Assembly (NCBI GenBank): GCA_021014325.1
Contig: CM037474.1
Coordinates: 2,298,501-2,362,500 of the forward strand
Length of the DNA: 64,000 nt
Source: Plazaster borealis
Lineage: Eukaryota; Echinodermata; Asteroidea; Forcipulatida; Labidiasteridae
Reading direction: 5' to 3'
The position numbers and the translations under genes are program-made. A model generated the notes under the pieces. The model was not told the origin of the DNA and did not search any database. It saw nothing but the letters and a program-made list of their open reading frames with translations. Below, piece after piece: positions 53,501 to 63,663 of the stretch (its first letter is position 1; each line of letters starts with the position of its first letter).

Positions 53501-56500
53501 TTTTACCTGACTAGATGTACCCTGTATTCTGACTGCAACATGCCTGATGTGTCTACCCGATGGTTAGCCTACAATACTGCACAGTGTATTGAGATAACCA
53601 ATGTAGCTCCTTATGACAATCTACCAATCACTCTAACAGAACAACAGGTAAGAGTCAACTTGAAAAAGGAAAACATTTCTCTCATTTTTATTTTCCCACC
53701 CCATCCTTTTCTTTTCCACTCTACTTGTTGTTCATTATTAAGGACTTGAACACTTCACCCCCTTTTATTTAATGACATGACGACCATTTGTTTTTTAACA
53801 TTTATTTTGCCCTTATCTTTAGAAATCTACATAAAACTGTAACTAAAATAAATATTAATAATTATTGGAAATTTTTAAGGACTTGAACACTTCACCCCCC
53901 TTTTATTTAATGACATGACGGCCATTTATTTTTTAAACATTTATTTTGCCCTTATCTTTAGGTGTAAATTTTCCCAACCTTCCAGTCCATAATCATCCAT
54001 TATTATATATTTATTTATTTGTGTTAATTTGTAACTAAATTGTATATTTGCTAGATTACCGTGAGTGTAGAGCAGTTACCAGACTTACTGACCAGCATGA
54101 GATATGAGTGTTGGTTTGAATCCTACGTATCTCAAGCTACAAAGACTAATGAGGATCTTAGATGTGTCTCCCCACCTGGTAATGGGATACCTCCAATTCA
54201 ACAAGGAGGTAAGTCCAACACAAAACTGGGGCTGTTTTTAAAACAATTTAGTATCAGACTCTGGCCTGCAACGGGAGGAGCTGCGTACAGCAATAAGAGA
54301 CCAACGTGTTTGGAGGGCCATCATCCGATGCTCCGCATCGACTGAATGAAAGTATCAGAATATATTAAAATTGCTTTTTAAATTTTGTTTTTCCCCATTT
54401 CCCAGATGATGCTGTTATGGTTACACTGAGTGTCCATTCCAATGAAACATCAGTCAGTTTTGTGGATACAAGTTTCTATTTCTATGAATGCTCAACTCAT
54501 ACTTCGTAAGAATACTTACTTTTGTTCTTCACTTTTTGGTTTAAACTTAATTCTTTTGTGTAAACAAACTTCAAATTTGATTGAAATATCTGTTTTCTGT
54601 TTTTTCTCACTCCAAATTTTTGTAATGTGCTTTTGATTTTTCCTTTTTGTTTTGTTTTGTACTGTTTCTTTGGTGTAGTAATTTCTTTAATTGTATTATT
54701 TTGTTGTTTTCTATTTATGTTTGCTGTAGTTGTGTATCTTGTGTTGGTAGTCGATGGGCCTGTGATTGGTGTGTCTTTGAGAATAGATGCACTCATGTTA
54801 GTTCTACTTGCACAGGAGCCAATGAAATCATCATTACAGGACAAAACGTAAGATCAAACGTACCATACATTTTTTCTTTTCTAAATGATTTGGGGTTGAA
54901 CAAAGAAAAATTTACTAATAGTCGCATCCCACTAAGGTGATCCCCTGGCTGCCACTACCCAGGTTGTATCGCAAACTCGGGTGTGATCTCTTGCCACACG
55001 GCAGTTTACACAATAGTGAGACCGTCAACATAAGGCTAGATAGCTCAGTTGGTAGAGCACCGGCAAATTAATCCGGAGGTCGTTGGTTCAAATCCTGCTC
55101 TAGTCCATTTTTCTTTGTTCAACCCCAAATTATTTAAAATTTACCCAGTAGATTTCACCTTGTGGCTTATTACTTGATACTTTTTTTTAATGCTAATATT
55201 TAGCAGTCATAAATGGAACAAGCATTTGTTTCCCTAAAAAAGACAGACATAAAACCCTATCCTATTTCTGTTTTTTGTAAACTAATTTTTAATGAATTCA
55301 ATTGTACCCTGAATTGTTTGAAGAGGAAATAATTTCTGTTAAATAATGGTTTGATGTTAATTCTTTAGAATCAAGCTTTGTCTTCCACGAAGGGTCCGGG
55401 TTCCTGCCCTCAGCTGCTGGCTCAGAATACTGAAGTCCTTCTGCCCAACGGAATTGAAAGGAGTTTACAAGTCATGACTACAAATCTACCTGATGAGACC
55501 CAGGTTGGTTATCAGTCAATCAAAAAGTATTCTTAAATTTAATTAAATTAAAAGAGGAAAAAGTGAAGGCAGCGCAAAAACTAATGAGTTTTGTTGTGCC
55601 TAATTTCAATTGTTTAAATGCAATTGGTGTTAAAGGGTCTGTATTACTCATAAAATTAATGGCAATACAAACTTACTTGGTAAGAAGTACAGCAGCTTCT
55701 GATAGTATCAAGCATTTTGAGAAACATTTCACTTTGAAGTGATGTGGTTATGGAAAAAGATATCTGTTTATATCCAAAAAGATTTGAATCTGAGAAGTGT
55801 TTCTGTCAGAAAGGTTTCTCAGATTGTGTATTCCAGTTGAACATTATTCTTCCTGCGTGGACATAACCACTCCAGTATTTCGGCAATATCTCAAAAATGC
55901 TACCACCTTTTGAAATGAAAGACAGACGGAGGTTGAGTTCAAACTGAAGGAAGATTAAAAAGTCAATAGGTTAACAAGAATGAATTTTTATAAATAAATG
56001 AAAAAGTGGAACACACCAGACACTTTAAATTGGCTTGATTCTCGCTAACCCCATTTTCCATTTTTGTCTTCATCTCTTAGACTGCTAGCTTTGAATGTAG
56101 CTTTGATATCGAGGGAATACGTCAGAGTACAACTGCTCAGCGTAATGATGGTACCATCGTGTGTGACCTGAAAGCTGTAAGTATCTTAGACCATTATGGA
56201 AAAAAACCATTAATGATATTGAAAAATCAACTTGATATTAAAAGAAAGTTATAAGACTTGAGTAAGATGTCAGCCGTTTCTATTCCACAGTATACCTACA
56301 CTACTACTGATGAAGCAGAGCTGATTGTGAAACTGACCATTGAATGGACAGACACAAGTAATAACCGTCACACCCTAGATGACATATTCAACAATAATGG
56401 TGAGTTTGAGTCAATGGTATCGGATGGGGAGAGTGCTACTGCACAGTGTCCTTTGCCCCTGCCCGTTATACACTTGTACCCTTAATGGAAACCTTGTCCC

Positions 56501-59500
56501 TTGACCTACAAGCAACAATGAGCACTTTGATATGCCCCTAGGGGTGTTGTAAAACCCTATATAAGAACCCAGTATTATTACAGTGACATCAGGATCCATC
56601 TAAAGTGAAGGATGTTGCCGACTTTTTAAGACAAGTTTGCTGTTGACTTTGATGTGTTTGTTTTATTAAAAAGGTTAAAGACATCTTGGCATTAACTGCA
56701 AATCTTAATAGTCTCAAGACAAGTAATTTTGATCTTAATATTCCCCATAATTAAGATTCCATCCTTTGAGGCAAAGACAAATGAGAATCTCTAACGAGCT
56801 CTCTTACTTAAGGCAATGGTAAATTTTCCAGATGGTTTTTTAGATTTATAATTAAGACATGCACAGAAACATTTTGAACTTTGATTATTGCTGCAGCAAC
56901 ACTTTACAAGTGTGCAGTATTGAAGCCAGATTGTAGTCGGTGTGTTACTGCCAGGCCAGAGCTTGAGTGTGTTTGGTGTAATGCTATGTGTGAACTAAGA
57001 GAGTCTTGTACAGCAGTGGAAGGAGAGTGGGTGACCCACAATAATAATGCCAACTGCCCTGATCCAATCCTCCAAGGGGTGAGTAGATTTATCCGTTATT
57101 GATTATTGATACGGAGTTCAGAGTTGGTGGGGGAGTGTTAACACTGTCACCACTTCCTATCAAGATGAAACGTTGCATTAATGCTCATTTTGAAACCTTG
57201 TTTTTGAAAGTAAACTTCCTTCATATAATCCTTCAAGAGGTAAATGAATACCAAATAGATTAGTTATTGACAACAAGGTTACAATTACAGTTTATATAAT
57301 GGATCAATGAAATACCATTTTCTTGAATTGAATGGTTAAGGGTTAAAGGTAGGGTCATAGATTGGTTGTTGTCAACATGATGCTGATTTATAAGCAAAAT
57401 TATGAAGAAAGATACAATAAAAGTCACATTTGAAACTTTGAGCTGAATACAGTGTCTACTTGCTGAGAAAACAAAAAACTGTCACAGTATTTTCACAAGA
57501 ACATTGAATCCATCCATGATCAGCGAGGTGACAGCGAGAAACAACCGCATCTCTGGCCACAGCTTCAAATGTTTTGGGCTGAAAAATTATTCAAACCATA
57601 TTACTTCAAAGGGAATCCTTTCTCAAAATAGTTTATACTATCAACAGCTGCAGTGCTTTTTACCAAGTAAGTTTTTATGTTCATTATTTTTTGGAGTACT
57701 TACCAAAGTATGACCCTACCTTTAATCAAAACAATGTCCTGAGATTGACAATGTCTCATTTAAATTTATTCTTTGACTTGAACAAGCTAGGACGGTACCA
57801 TATTGTCTTGGTAGATGAATGAATGTGGATATCCAAGACCAATACGTGATCTAAAGGGAGTAAACGAAATGACATCTTGACTTGACAATTATTGATTGTT
57901 TAGGTATATCCATTGACTGGACCAATAGAAGGTAACACCACAGTATCTGTAATGGGTACAGATATTGGCAGAGTGTTCCATGATGTACTGAATGTGACGA
58001 TTGGAGACCAAGAATGCCATCTGGATGGACTGGAAGTCTATTATGAAACTGGCACAAGGTAAGAAATGTTATCAAACCCAAGACGTTGTGTCAGTTCTTC
58101 CATCTTAATTTCTGTTGTCATCAAATCAGAATTATCTGAGTATTGAAACATAAACAAAACTGAAAGAAGGTAAACCGCAAACAGACTCTTCTAAACTTGG
58201 AACTTTTTGTGTTGGATTTAAGCATTTTTCACTAAGTCTCTTTTAACCAATTCATGACGTTTATATGCATGCTAAGTTTTTCCAAACTGGCTTATATGTC
58301 AGACGTTTTTTAACGTCCGGAACAACTTTGGAGCGCCCTCTTCTTTTTCAGTCAGTCAGGCGGCTGATGTGTATGTTCACCCGGACACTCCATTGCATAG
58401 TGTTTCCCCCATACAAAGTGGGACAGAAGGTACTGGAATTCATGCTCACAATCTCCCATTTTCCAGGGGTTATTGTGTAATCCCGATTCCAGACATGTGT
58501 CCTTTTGTTATATAAAAGTGGCTTACAAGAACATACAGCTTACTACCATTGCTTATCATTGTATTTGTCTCAAATGTTTTACTGTATGCGAGCATTTTAA
58601 GTACCCTTTTTGAGATATCAAGATGAATTGAATTTGAATTAAATTGAATTTAAATGGGTGGTAAGTCCGAGTGTTCCGAGATTCCGGCATACCATGGCAG
58701 ATTATCGGCCGTGGCTTTTGGTCGAGGTTTTGCAATTTGTGATGAAGGCATACTCATATTTTCTCACAAGAGAACAACAAATCCCGATCAATATGTGAGA
58801 ACCTTTGCTGTATTTCCTTTGTCAAGTCCATGGTTTCATTGTGGCAAGGGTATTTTCAAAGGAAAATGATTACTCCGGACGTTCTAATAAAGTTCAAAAA
58901 AATACTACGCGCAGAGGCATGGAAAATATTTTGGAATACTGATGCGAAGGGATCAATGCCAAAGTCTGAAACGCGATGATCACTGTATGCAGTGCTAAAT
59001 TTACTGTCTTTAGGTTATTTTATGGTGGAGGGTTGACCACAAATTATCAAAGTTTGTTGACTACAAAAAATGACAACTGCACAGAAGCTTGTATTGAAAA
59101 CAGCAAAACTCTCTCATATGTGCTCTTTATCAAATTTCCTTCAGCATGTAAGAAGTATAATCTGAACTTATTTCACAGTGTAAGTTGCCAAACTCAATCA
59201 AGAGTTGAAGGTGTGGTGTCAGTATCTCTGACTGTCATGGCAGGCGATGGGTCAACAGTACAGAAAAGCTCAGGAGATGTCAACTTTGAATATAGGGTAG
59301 GTTTGATTACAATGGAGTCTACAGCGATGATAAATTAAAAATCGACAACTGGAAAAAAGAAATTTACTCTTAGTATGAAAATAACTAAATTATAAACGAG
59401 ATATATGGAAAGTCCACCTTCTGATTTAGATGATTTTTAATGCTATAATTGCCTGCATTCAGGAGGATTTGAAACTTTGCATGACGGAATCAATCAAGTG

Positions 59501-62500
59501 AGGTGTGCAGAGACACTATGTACATAAACTTTATCTATGAACTGTGGTGGTTTTGAAAAGAACCGGTTTCTTAACAACTCGACGTTTTGATCAGAGTTCT
59601 CAGATCGTCTTCAGGAGAACGACATTCAATTAATTCAATTCCATTACATTTAATTAACTTTGGGAAATTTGAGTATCATTTCTCAAAAACTAAACCACTG
59701 TGAAAAATAATTTCACTTTAGGTGTGATAGGTTTGAGGGCTGCACATTATAAGTTCTTCATTTATTTTTTGAGATTTCCACCAACCTCTGTCAATAACTG
59801 ATTCTAGCTCCACCCCAATGACACCAAAGATATGATTATTTCTAGATAAGATAAGGAAATTATTTATTCCTTCTGTTGTCGACAAATATAAGGAAACATG
59901 GTCTGGTTGATGTTGAATGTCTTCTATGTTTGTTTTTCTGGTTCTGATTTTCTTGCCAGGTTCCATCTATTACAAGTTTCAGTCCTGGTTTTGGACCAGC
60001 AGCTGGTGGGACTCGTATAACAATCAACGGAATGGCTCTAAATACAGGAAGGAATATTGAGGCATTCATTGGTGATAAAGCTTGCATTATAACAAGGCAA
60101 GTAAAGATCACTGTACATGTAGATAACATTTAAGACACTGTATCATTTACTTGAGGTAGAGCCTGTTATCAGAGATTTTCTTTATTACTCTTTTGGGTTG
60201 AGGTCTAATCAGAATCGCATCAATTATTAACAGTTGGTTAAGAAAATACTTTTTATAGTGGTGTGTCATCTGCTGTATAACTTTGATTTATTGTACAGCC
60301 CAGTGAATGAGACGGAAGCAGTTTGCACAAGTTCTGAGGGGTCTGTTGGGCAGACAGGAGTTCTCAAGATGTTTTTTGATGGGGCAAACAAAACAAGCCA
60401 GACGTACACTTTCACCAACAACCCTGTCATTACTGATGTCCGTCGAACCAGCAGTATCTACTCGTGAGTACATCTAAGAACATTAGTTGTTAAAATACTA
60501 GTGAAACTGTTATATTTCTGTTGCGATTTAACAGCATCTCATTTGACCACAATCTTCAATTTGTATTTTAAAAGGCTGCAGTTTTAAGAGTAAGTTGAAG
60601 CTAAATGACTCAACAAATTGGAAATCGCATTGAACACGCTTTAAAACTGAAATTGTAAAATTTCCTCATTATTTCCTGATCAGATTAGCTACTTGTATCC
60701 TATTTTCTTGAATCCTTTGATTTTATTGTCAATACTCAGTGGCGGTCGGGAGATGGTTGTCAGTGGGAAATATCTAAACACTACCCAGATGGCTTCACTT
60801 GTTGTTACAGTTGCTACGCAAATCACTAAAACTAAAAGATCAGTTAGCAGTGATGAACCTAATAATACCAAGTTTGTAGAGGTGAGTCAACAGGCCATAC
60901 CATTTTTTTAATCTTACATCATAACAATTTCATTGATTTAATGTATATCACAATGACCATCCCACATAACACCTGTTTTGGGCTCCTGTTCCAGAGTCAA
61001 TTTCTCACAAAATTTGTCTGTTAACTTATCGTGCCCGCAATGGCTTAGCCCAAGGCTACATTTCTTGCCTCATTTATTCTCCCGCTGTCACTCGTCCTGG
61101 TCTATGATCATCTAGAGCCCATAAACTTGTTTTTAGCCTCGTTTCAAAACAAGTTGGGGACAGGGCTTTTGCTACAGCAGCTTACCGTTTGTGAAATTTG
61201 TTACAGCTGCAGATACAAACATCTAGTTCCTTAAGTACATTTAAATCTCAACTCAAAACGCATTTGTTGTCTCTAGGTTGTTCTCGCTCATGGAGGTGCC
61301 TTGAGCACTCTAAGGGTGGATATTCAAGCATTATACGCTTTGCTATTATTATTTTTATTTTGTGAACAAAAACAATTTATGAATTTTTTGTTTTACAAAT
61401 TGTGTATTTTTAGAGCTGTGCTATGGAAGGCCCAGGGTTCATGCGTTGCCAGACGCCGAATATAACCTCAGCATTAAGCAGCGCTTTATCTCAACGTAAT
61501 GTGACCTTTGGCTTCATTATGGACGGTGTCAGTGACCTCTTAACGTGGTCAGAAGACAACGACATTGACTTGGAGTTCTTTCCTGATCCGGAGTATGAGG
61601 AGTTTGAAAACGGCATGTACGAGAAGACGGAAGAGTTCATGACAATCAAGGTGAGAATTTATCAATGAAGGTTTAATCAAATTGATTGTTGATAAATTCC
61701 CATTTCATAATTCCAATACATAAACTATATTATTTGTGTTTTACCTACACATTGATTGATGTGTGTTATTCACTGTATTCTCTGTACTTTCCTGAGTTCC
61801 TGCGAAAAAAATCCACAGGCATATTACTAGGTGGGATTCAAACCCACGACCTGTGCCATGCCAGAGCTGATGTCTAACAACTAGACCAGCAAGCTTGCCC
61901 GTTATCTAGAGGCAGTTTGAATGCTATGTTTTAAGCAGTGGATACCGCAACAGTTTTTAATAGATGTTTAATTTGTATCAAGGGTAAAGATACATAGTCA
62001 GTCACAAGCTAAATTGCTGCAATAGTATGTTTTGGGCAAGCTGTATTTAAGATCCAGTTTCACTCTTAGTCTGCTTGTTTGTCTATTTCTTTGTGACTAT
62101 TGCTCGTACATTTTTGCTTAAACCTTGGACTCTGCGAGGCAACGATTTAAAAAACTGTATTTTAACGGTTCCTCTTTTTCTTAAAAATTATAACTGATAC
62201 AAATGTATTGATAATAGCATGATGGTGGCATGGTTGGCTTGTGCTTAAAGTGCTCGCCTCTCACCAATGTGGCCCTGGTTCAATTCCCGACTAAGGCCAT
62301 ATATGAGTAGAGTTGTGCGTTGGTTCTCTCCTGTGCCACAAGGGTTTTTCTCTGGGCCCTCTGGTTTTCCTCCCTCTTTTGATCTCTGGCTGTGTTCCGT
62401 GGTCGTAATCGGGTTGATGTGGCTGGCTGCCAAAAGCACCTCGCATGCCTGCTTCTCGAACATGTTGTAGCTGCGTCCTTCACAATTCAGCTTCTAAGCT

Positions 62501-63663
62501 GCGAGTAAGGATGATTAGCTCCACAATAGACTGTGCAAGTCTCGTGCGTATTCGAACATTGCATAGTGGTCCCAAAATGTTCGAATACGCGAGACTTGCA
62601 TGGTCTGTTATGGTAACTGATATCTAATACTAGCTCAGAGGGAGATGGAGTTCCTGTAAATGATTGAAGGTTTAAAACTCGCTTAGATCCAAGTATCAAT
62701 TGATTTGATGAAAATTATTTTGTAATTGTGAGTAATTTCAGCTGTGATATGGTCATTGAAATATATTCTGTTTGATTCAGGGTGAACGAATCAACAATGC
62801 AATTACTGCCTCGGAAATCATCGTTCATGTTGGAGCAATGAGATGTCTTGTGACCTTCATTGAAGAAACAACTCTTGGTTGTAATTTACCCGAGGAGCAA
62901 CCATCTGCCGGAGACTTCAAGGGCCATGACAAAGGGAGAGGGCTTCCTGTGGTCTGGGTAAGTCTTAAAACAACTCTTGGTTGTAATTTACTTGAGAAAC
63001 AACCCTTTGACCAGGACTTCTTGGGTCAAGACACAGAGAGAGGGCTTCCTGTGGTCTAGGGAGGTCTTAAGACAAATATCAGTTGTAACTTAATTGAGAA
63101 AGAACCATCTGCCGGGGACTTCAAGGGCCAAGACATAGAAAGAGGGCTTCCTGAGACAAATCTCAGTTGTATTTTACTTGAGGAGCAACTATCTGACCAA
63201 GACTTTTCGGTCAAGACACAGAAAGGGCTTCATGTGGTCTGGTTAAGTCTTGAGATAAATCTCAGTTATAATTTACTTGAGTAACAACCATCTTAACAGG
63301 ATTTCTTGTGTCAAGACACCGAGAGATAAATCTAGGATAAGTAGTTTCTGTAGGTCTACAGACATTTCTCAGGAATCAAATCAAACCAAAACAAGTAGTA
63401 GAACTACCCCTGATTGCACCTTGCTCCTCTTCTCTCTTCAGGTAATTCACAGCAATCTAGAGTTCCGTATAGGTTACATTTCCTATCCCCCTCCTGACTT
63501 GTTAACAATCCTACTCCCATCAGTCAGTGGAGCAGTCGTGGTATGCATTCTCTTCCTTGTTTTGTGCTTCTCTGCTCAGCTGTACGGATCCAAAGAAACG
63601 CTAGACTCATCCAGGAAGACATGAGATCCATGGAAGTGGATCTGTCAGATGAGATCAAACAAG
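49410..63663 (+). CDS. Plexin, copy B: complete ectodomain, frameshifted after the membrane helix
   Basis: Tandem paralog of copy A. Coding exons: 49410-50567, 51374-51482, 52325-52413, 52715-52843, 53230-53345, 53515-53647, 54055-54208, 54406-54505, 54730-54847, 55369-55503, 56081-56176, 56291-56399, 56897-57078, 57904-58058, 59179-59296, 59960-60096, 60299-60463, 60740-60881, 61414-61650, 62781-62957, 63442-63663. From B4 on each exon has exactly the length of its copy A partner, except B21, which is 222 nt against 223. That missing base, just after the transmembrane codons, gives TGA at 63622-63624 and a predicted 1,313-residue product with only a short cytoplasmic tail. All ectodomain exons are open. 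No homolog of copy A exon A19 is visible in the remaining 337 bases. It may be a decoy-type receptor, a new pseudogene or an assembly error; the sequence alone does not decide. Confidence 0.88.
50568..50693 (+). pseudogene. Intronic relic of the end of Sema exon B1
   Basis: Open in the exon frame after the donor. FKMRDIIHAFREALGS resembles YKMSDILVAFKEAVRG of exon B1 (about 50460-50510). Most likely a partial duplication; reading through the donor would add 42 residues. Confidence 0.6.
51374..51482 (+). CDS. Copy B exon B2 (Sema)
   Basis: Reads VSPDGYLCHPFGVGTQVYKY and ends in phase 1. Acceptor CTAG ends at 51373. Confidence 0.88.
51656..52016. mobile_element. TTAA-bounded palindromic MITE
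   Basis: TTAAAGGGTGTGTACAACAT at the left, ATGTTGTACACACCCTTTAA at the right: about 25-bp near-perfect inverted ends. Confidence 0.82.
52013..52279. mobile_element. TTAA-bounded MITE sharing its edge with the previous element
   Basis: Left TTAACTCTTTGGTGCACGG and right CTGTGCACCAAAGGGTTAA. The TTAA at 52013-52016 belongs to both elements. Confidence 0.78.
52325..52413 (+). CDS. Copy B exon B3 (Sema)
   Basis: Reads TLMSSIITTTEMSHTVAIIG and ends GELLK, the usual Sema blade pattern (T-V-A-I-I-G-T-D). Confidence 0.9.
52715..52843 (+). CDS. Copy B exon B4 (end of Sema; equals A1)
   Basis: Reads VHIQSKTSARLYERVDLDIT and ends MYILTEQK. The sequence spanning its donor (52834-52852) is repeated at 53034-53052 on the far side of a SINE. 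Confidence 0.91.
52853..53033 (-). mobile_element. Asn-like tRNA SINE in copy B with 19-bp flanking repeats
   Basis: GGGGTTGAACAAAGAAAAAT, reversed anticodon region and GAGCTATCTAGCCC. Flanked by direct repeats TGAACAAAAGGTACAATAA (52834-52852, 53034-53052), which include the exon B4 donor. Confidence 0.78.
53230..53345 (+). CDS. Copy B exon B5 (PSI 1 start; equals A2)
   Basis: Reads [18 protein letters not shown] with DPYCGWC. A degraded copy of this exon follows in the intron at 53369-53450. Confidence 0.91.
53369..53450 (+). pseudogene. Intronic relic of PSI exon B5
   Basis: AAGATGCGTGTTGAGAATTG and ACGTGTGAGATGTGTATTGG repeat exon B5 about 135 bp downstream, with a damaged DPYCGW part. 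Copy A keeps only the first ~23 bases (340-362). Confidence 0.8.
53515..53647 (+). CDS. Copy B exon B6 (PSI 1 end; equals A3)
   Basis: Reads [20 protein letters not shown]. 133 nt. Confidence 0.9.
53740..53961. repeat. Intronic tandem duplication, 137-bp period
   Basis: AAGGACTTGAACACTTCACC through TTGCCCTTATCTTTAG occurs at 53740-53822 and 53877-53961. Confidence 0.8.
54055..54208 (+). CDS. Copy B exon B7 (equals A4)
   Basis: Reads [20 protein letters not shown]. 154 nt, phase 1 end. Confidence 0.9.
54406..54505 (+). CDS. Copy B exon B8 (equals A5)
   Basis: Reads [20 protein letters not shown]. One amino-acid change from A5 (Y to H). Confidence 0.9.
54730..54847 (+). CDS. Copy B exon B9 (PSI 2; equals A6)
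   Basis: Reads [20 protein letters not shown], differing from A6 at one base (S to G). Confidence 0.91.
54891..55131 (+). mobile_element. Asn-like tRNA SINE bounded by inverted repeats
   Basis: Begins GGGGTTGAACAAAGAAAAAT and ends with its complement TTTTTCTTTGTTCAACCCC. The tRNA-like part (GCTCAGTTGGTAGAGCACCG) lies in the right half. Confidence 0.78.
55369..55503 (+). CDS. Copy B exon B10 (equals A7)
   Basis: Reads [17 protein letters not shown] and ends LPDETQ. 135 nt. Confidence 0.9.
55630..56028. mobile_element. TTAA-bounded MITE in copy B
   Basis: TTAAAGGGTCTGTATTAC at the left and CAGACACTTTAA at the right; same family as 2316-2692 but in a different intron, so an independent insertion. 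Confidence 0.72.
56081..56176 (+). CDS. Copy B exon B11 (equals A8)
   Basis: Reads [20 protein letters not shown] and ends IVCDLKA. 96 nt. Confidence 0.9.
56291..56399 (+). CDS. Copy B exon B12 (equals A9)
   Basis: Reads [20 protein letters not shown]. 109 nt, phase 1 end. Confidence 0.9.
56897..57078 (+). CDS. Copy B exon B13 (PSI 3; equals A10)
   Basis: Reads [13 protein letters not shown] and ECVWCNAMCELRESC. A Phe-to-Cys change adds an extra cysteine relative to A10. Confidence 0.91.
57342..57724. mobile_element. TTAA-bounded MITE, AAAGGTAGGGTCATAG subfamily
   Basis: Left TTAAAGGTAGGGTCATAGAT and right TATGACCCTACCTTTAA. Independent insertion in a copy B intron. Confidence 0.75.
57904..58058 (+). 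CDS. Copy B exon B14 (IPT start; equals A11)
   Basis: Reads VYPLTGPIEGNTTVSVMGTD. 155 nt, phase 2 end. Confidence 0.91.
58262..58990. repeat. Repeat in copy B intron B14-B15, inverted relative to one in copy A
   Basis: GGGGTTATTGTGTAATCCCG and TAACGTCCGGA match, in reverse, 4900-5080 of copy A; GTAAGTCCGAGTGTTCCGAG matches 4820-4850 in reverse. Different introns, so separate insertions. Confidence 0.6.
59179..59296 (+). CDS. Copy B exon B15 (equals A12)
   Basis: Reads CQTQSRVEGVVSVSLTVMAG and ends NFEYR. 118 nt. Confidence 0.9.
59960..60096 (+). CDS. Copy B exon B16 (IPT start, GC donor; equals A13)
   Basis: Reads [20 protein letters not shown]. As in copy A, the frame requires a GCAAGT donor at 60097. 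Confidence 0.91.
60299..60463 (+). CDS. Copy B exon B17 (equals A14)
   Basis: Reads [20 protein letters not shown] and [18 protein letters not shown] creates a sequon absent from A14. Confidence 0.91.
60740..60881 (+). CDS. Copy B exon B18 (equals A15)
   Basis: Reads GGREMVVSGKYLNTTQMASL. The D-to-N change creates an NTT sequon absent from A15. Confidence 0.9.
61020..61360 (+). mobile_element. LINE 3' relic shared by both copies (copy B)
   Basis: Same insertion as 10449-10870 but with an internal deletion of about 80 bp before GGTGCCTTGAGCACTC. Confidence 0.65.
61414..61650 (+). CDS. Copy B exon B19 (equals A16)
   Basis: Reads [16 protein letters not shown] and [15 protein letters not shown]. 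237 nt. Confidence 0.91.
61800..61925 (-). mobile_element. tRNA-derived SINE fragment
   Basis: GGTGGGATTCAAACCCACGA and CTAGACCAGCAAGCTTGCC are reversed tRNA-like boxes, related to 3567-3720. Confidence 0.6.
62222..62515 (+). mobile_element. tRNA-derived SINE, same family as 19369
   Basis: GGTTGGCTTGTGCTTAAAGT, B box GGTTCAATTCC, and the shared tail GCTGCGAGTAAGGATGATT. Different intron from the copy A insertion. Confidence 0.7.
62530..62606. repeat. Long hairpin in copy B intron
   Basis: Arms TGCAAGTCTCGTGCGTATTC and complement GAATACGCGAGACTTGCA around a short loop, about 27 bp per arm. Confidence 0.75.
62781..62957 (+). CDS. Copy B exon B20 (equals A17)
   Basis: Reads GERINNAITASEIIVHVG and ends GRGLPVVW. 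Followed by about four degenerate repeats of its own 3' part. Confidence 0.9.
62958..63345 (+). pseudogene. Tandem degenerate repeats of the 3' half of exon B20
   Basis: Roughly four ~90-bp units, each with a GTTGTAATTTAC-like and a GGGCTTCCTGTGGTCT-like block. Unit 1 could still be read as a variant of LGCNLLEKQPFDQDFLGQD before TAG. Copy A has one eroded unit at 14142-14233. Confidence 0.75.
63442..63663 (+). CDS. Copy B exon B21 (transmembrane; frameshifted; equals A18)
   Basis: Encodes [19 protein letters not shown] and the rest of the helix, then GSKETLDSSRKT and TGA (63622-63624). Copy A has one extra base after GGATCCAAA. The splice donor (AAACAAG-GTATGG) is intact, so the exon otherwise looks functional. 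Confidence 0.88.
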
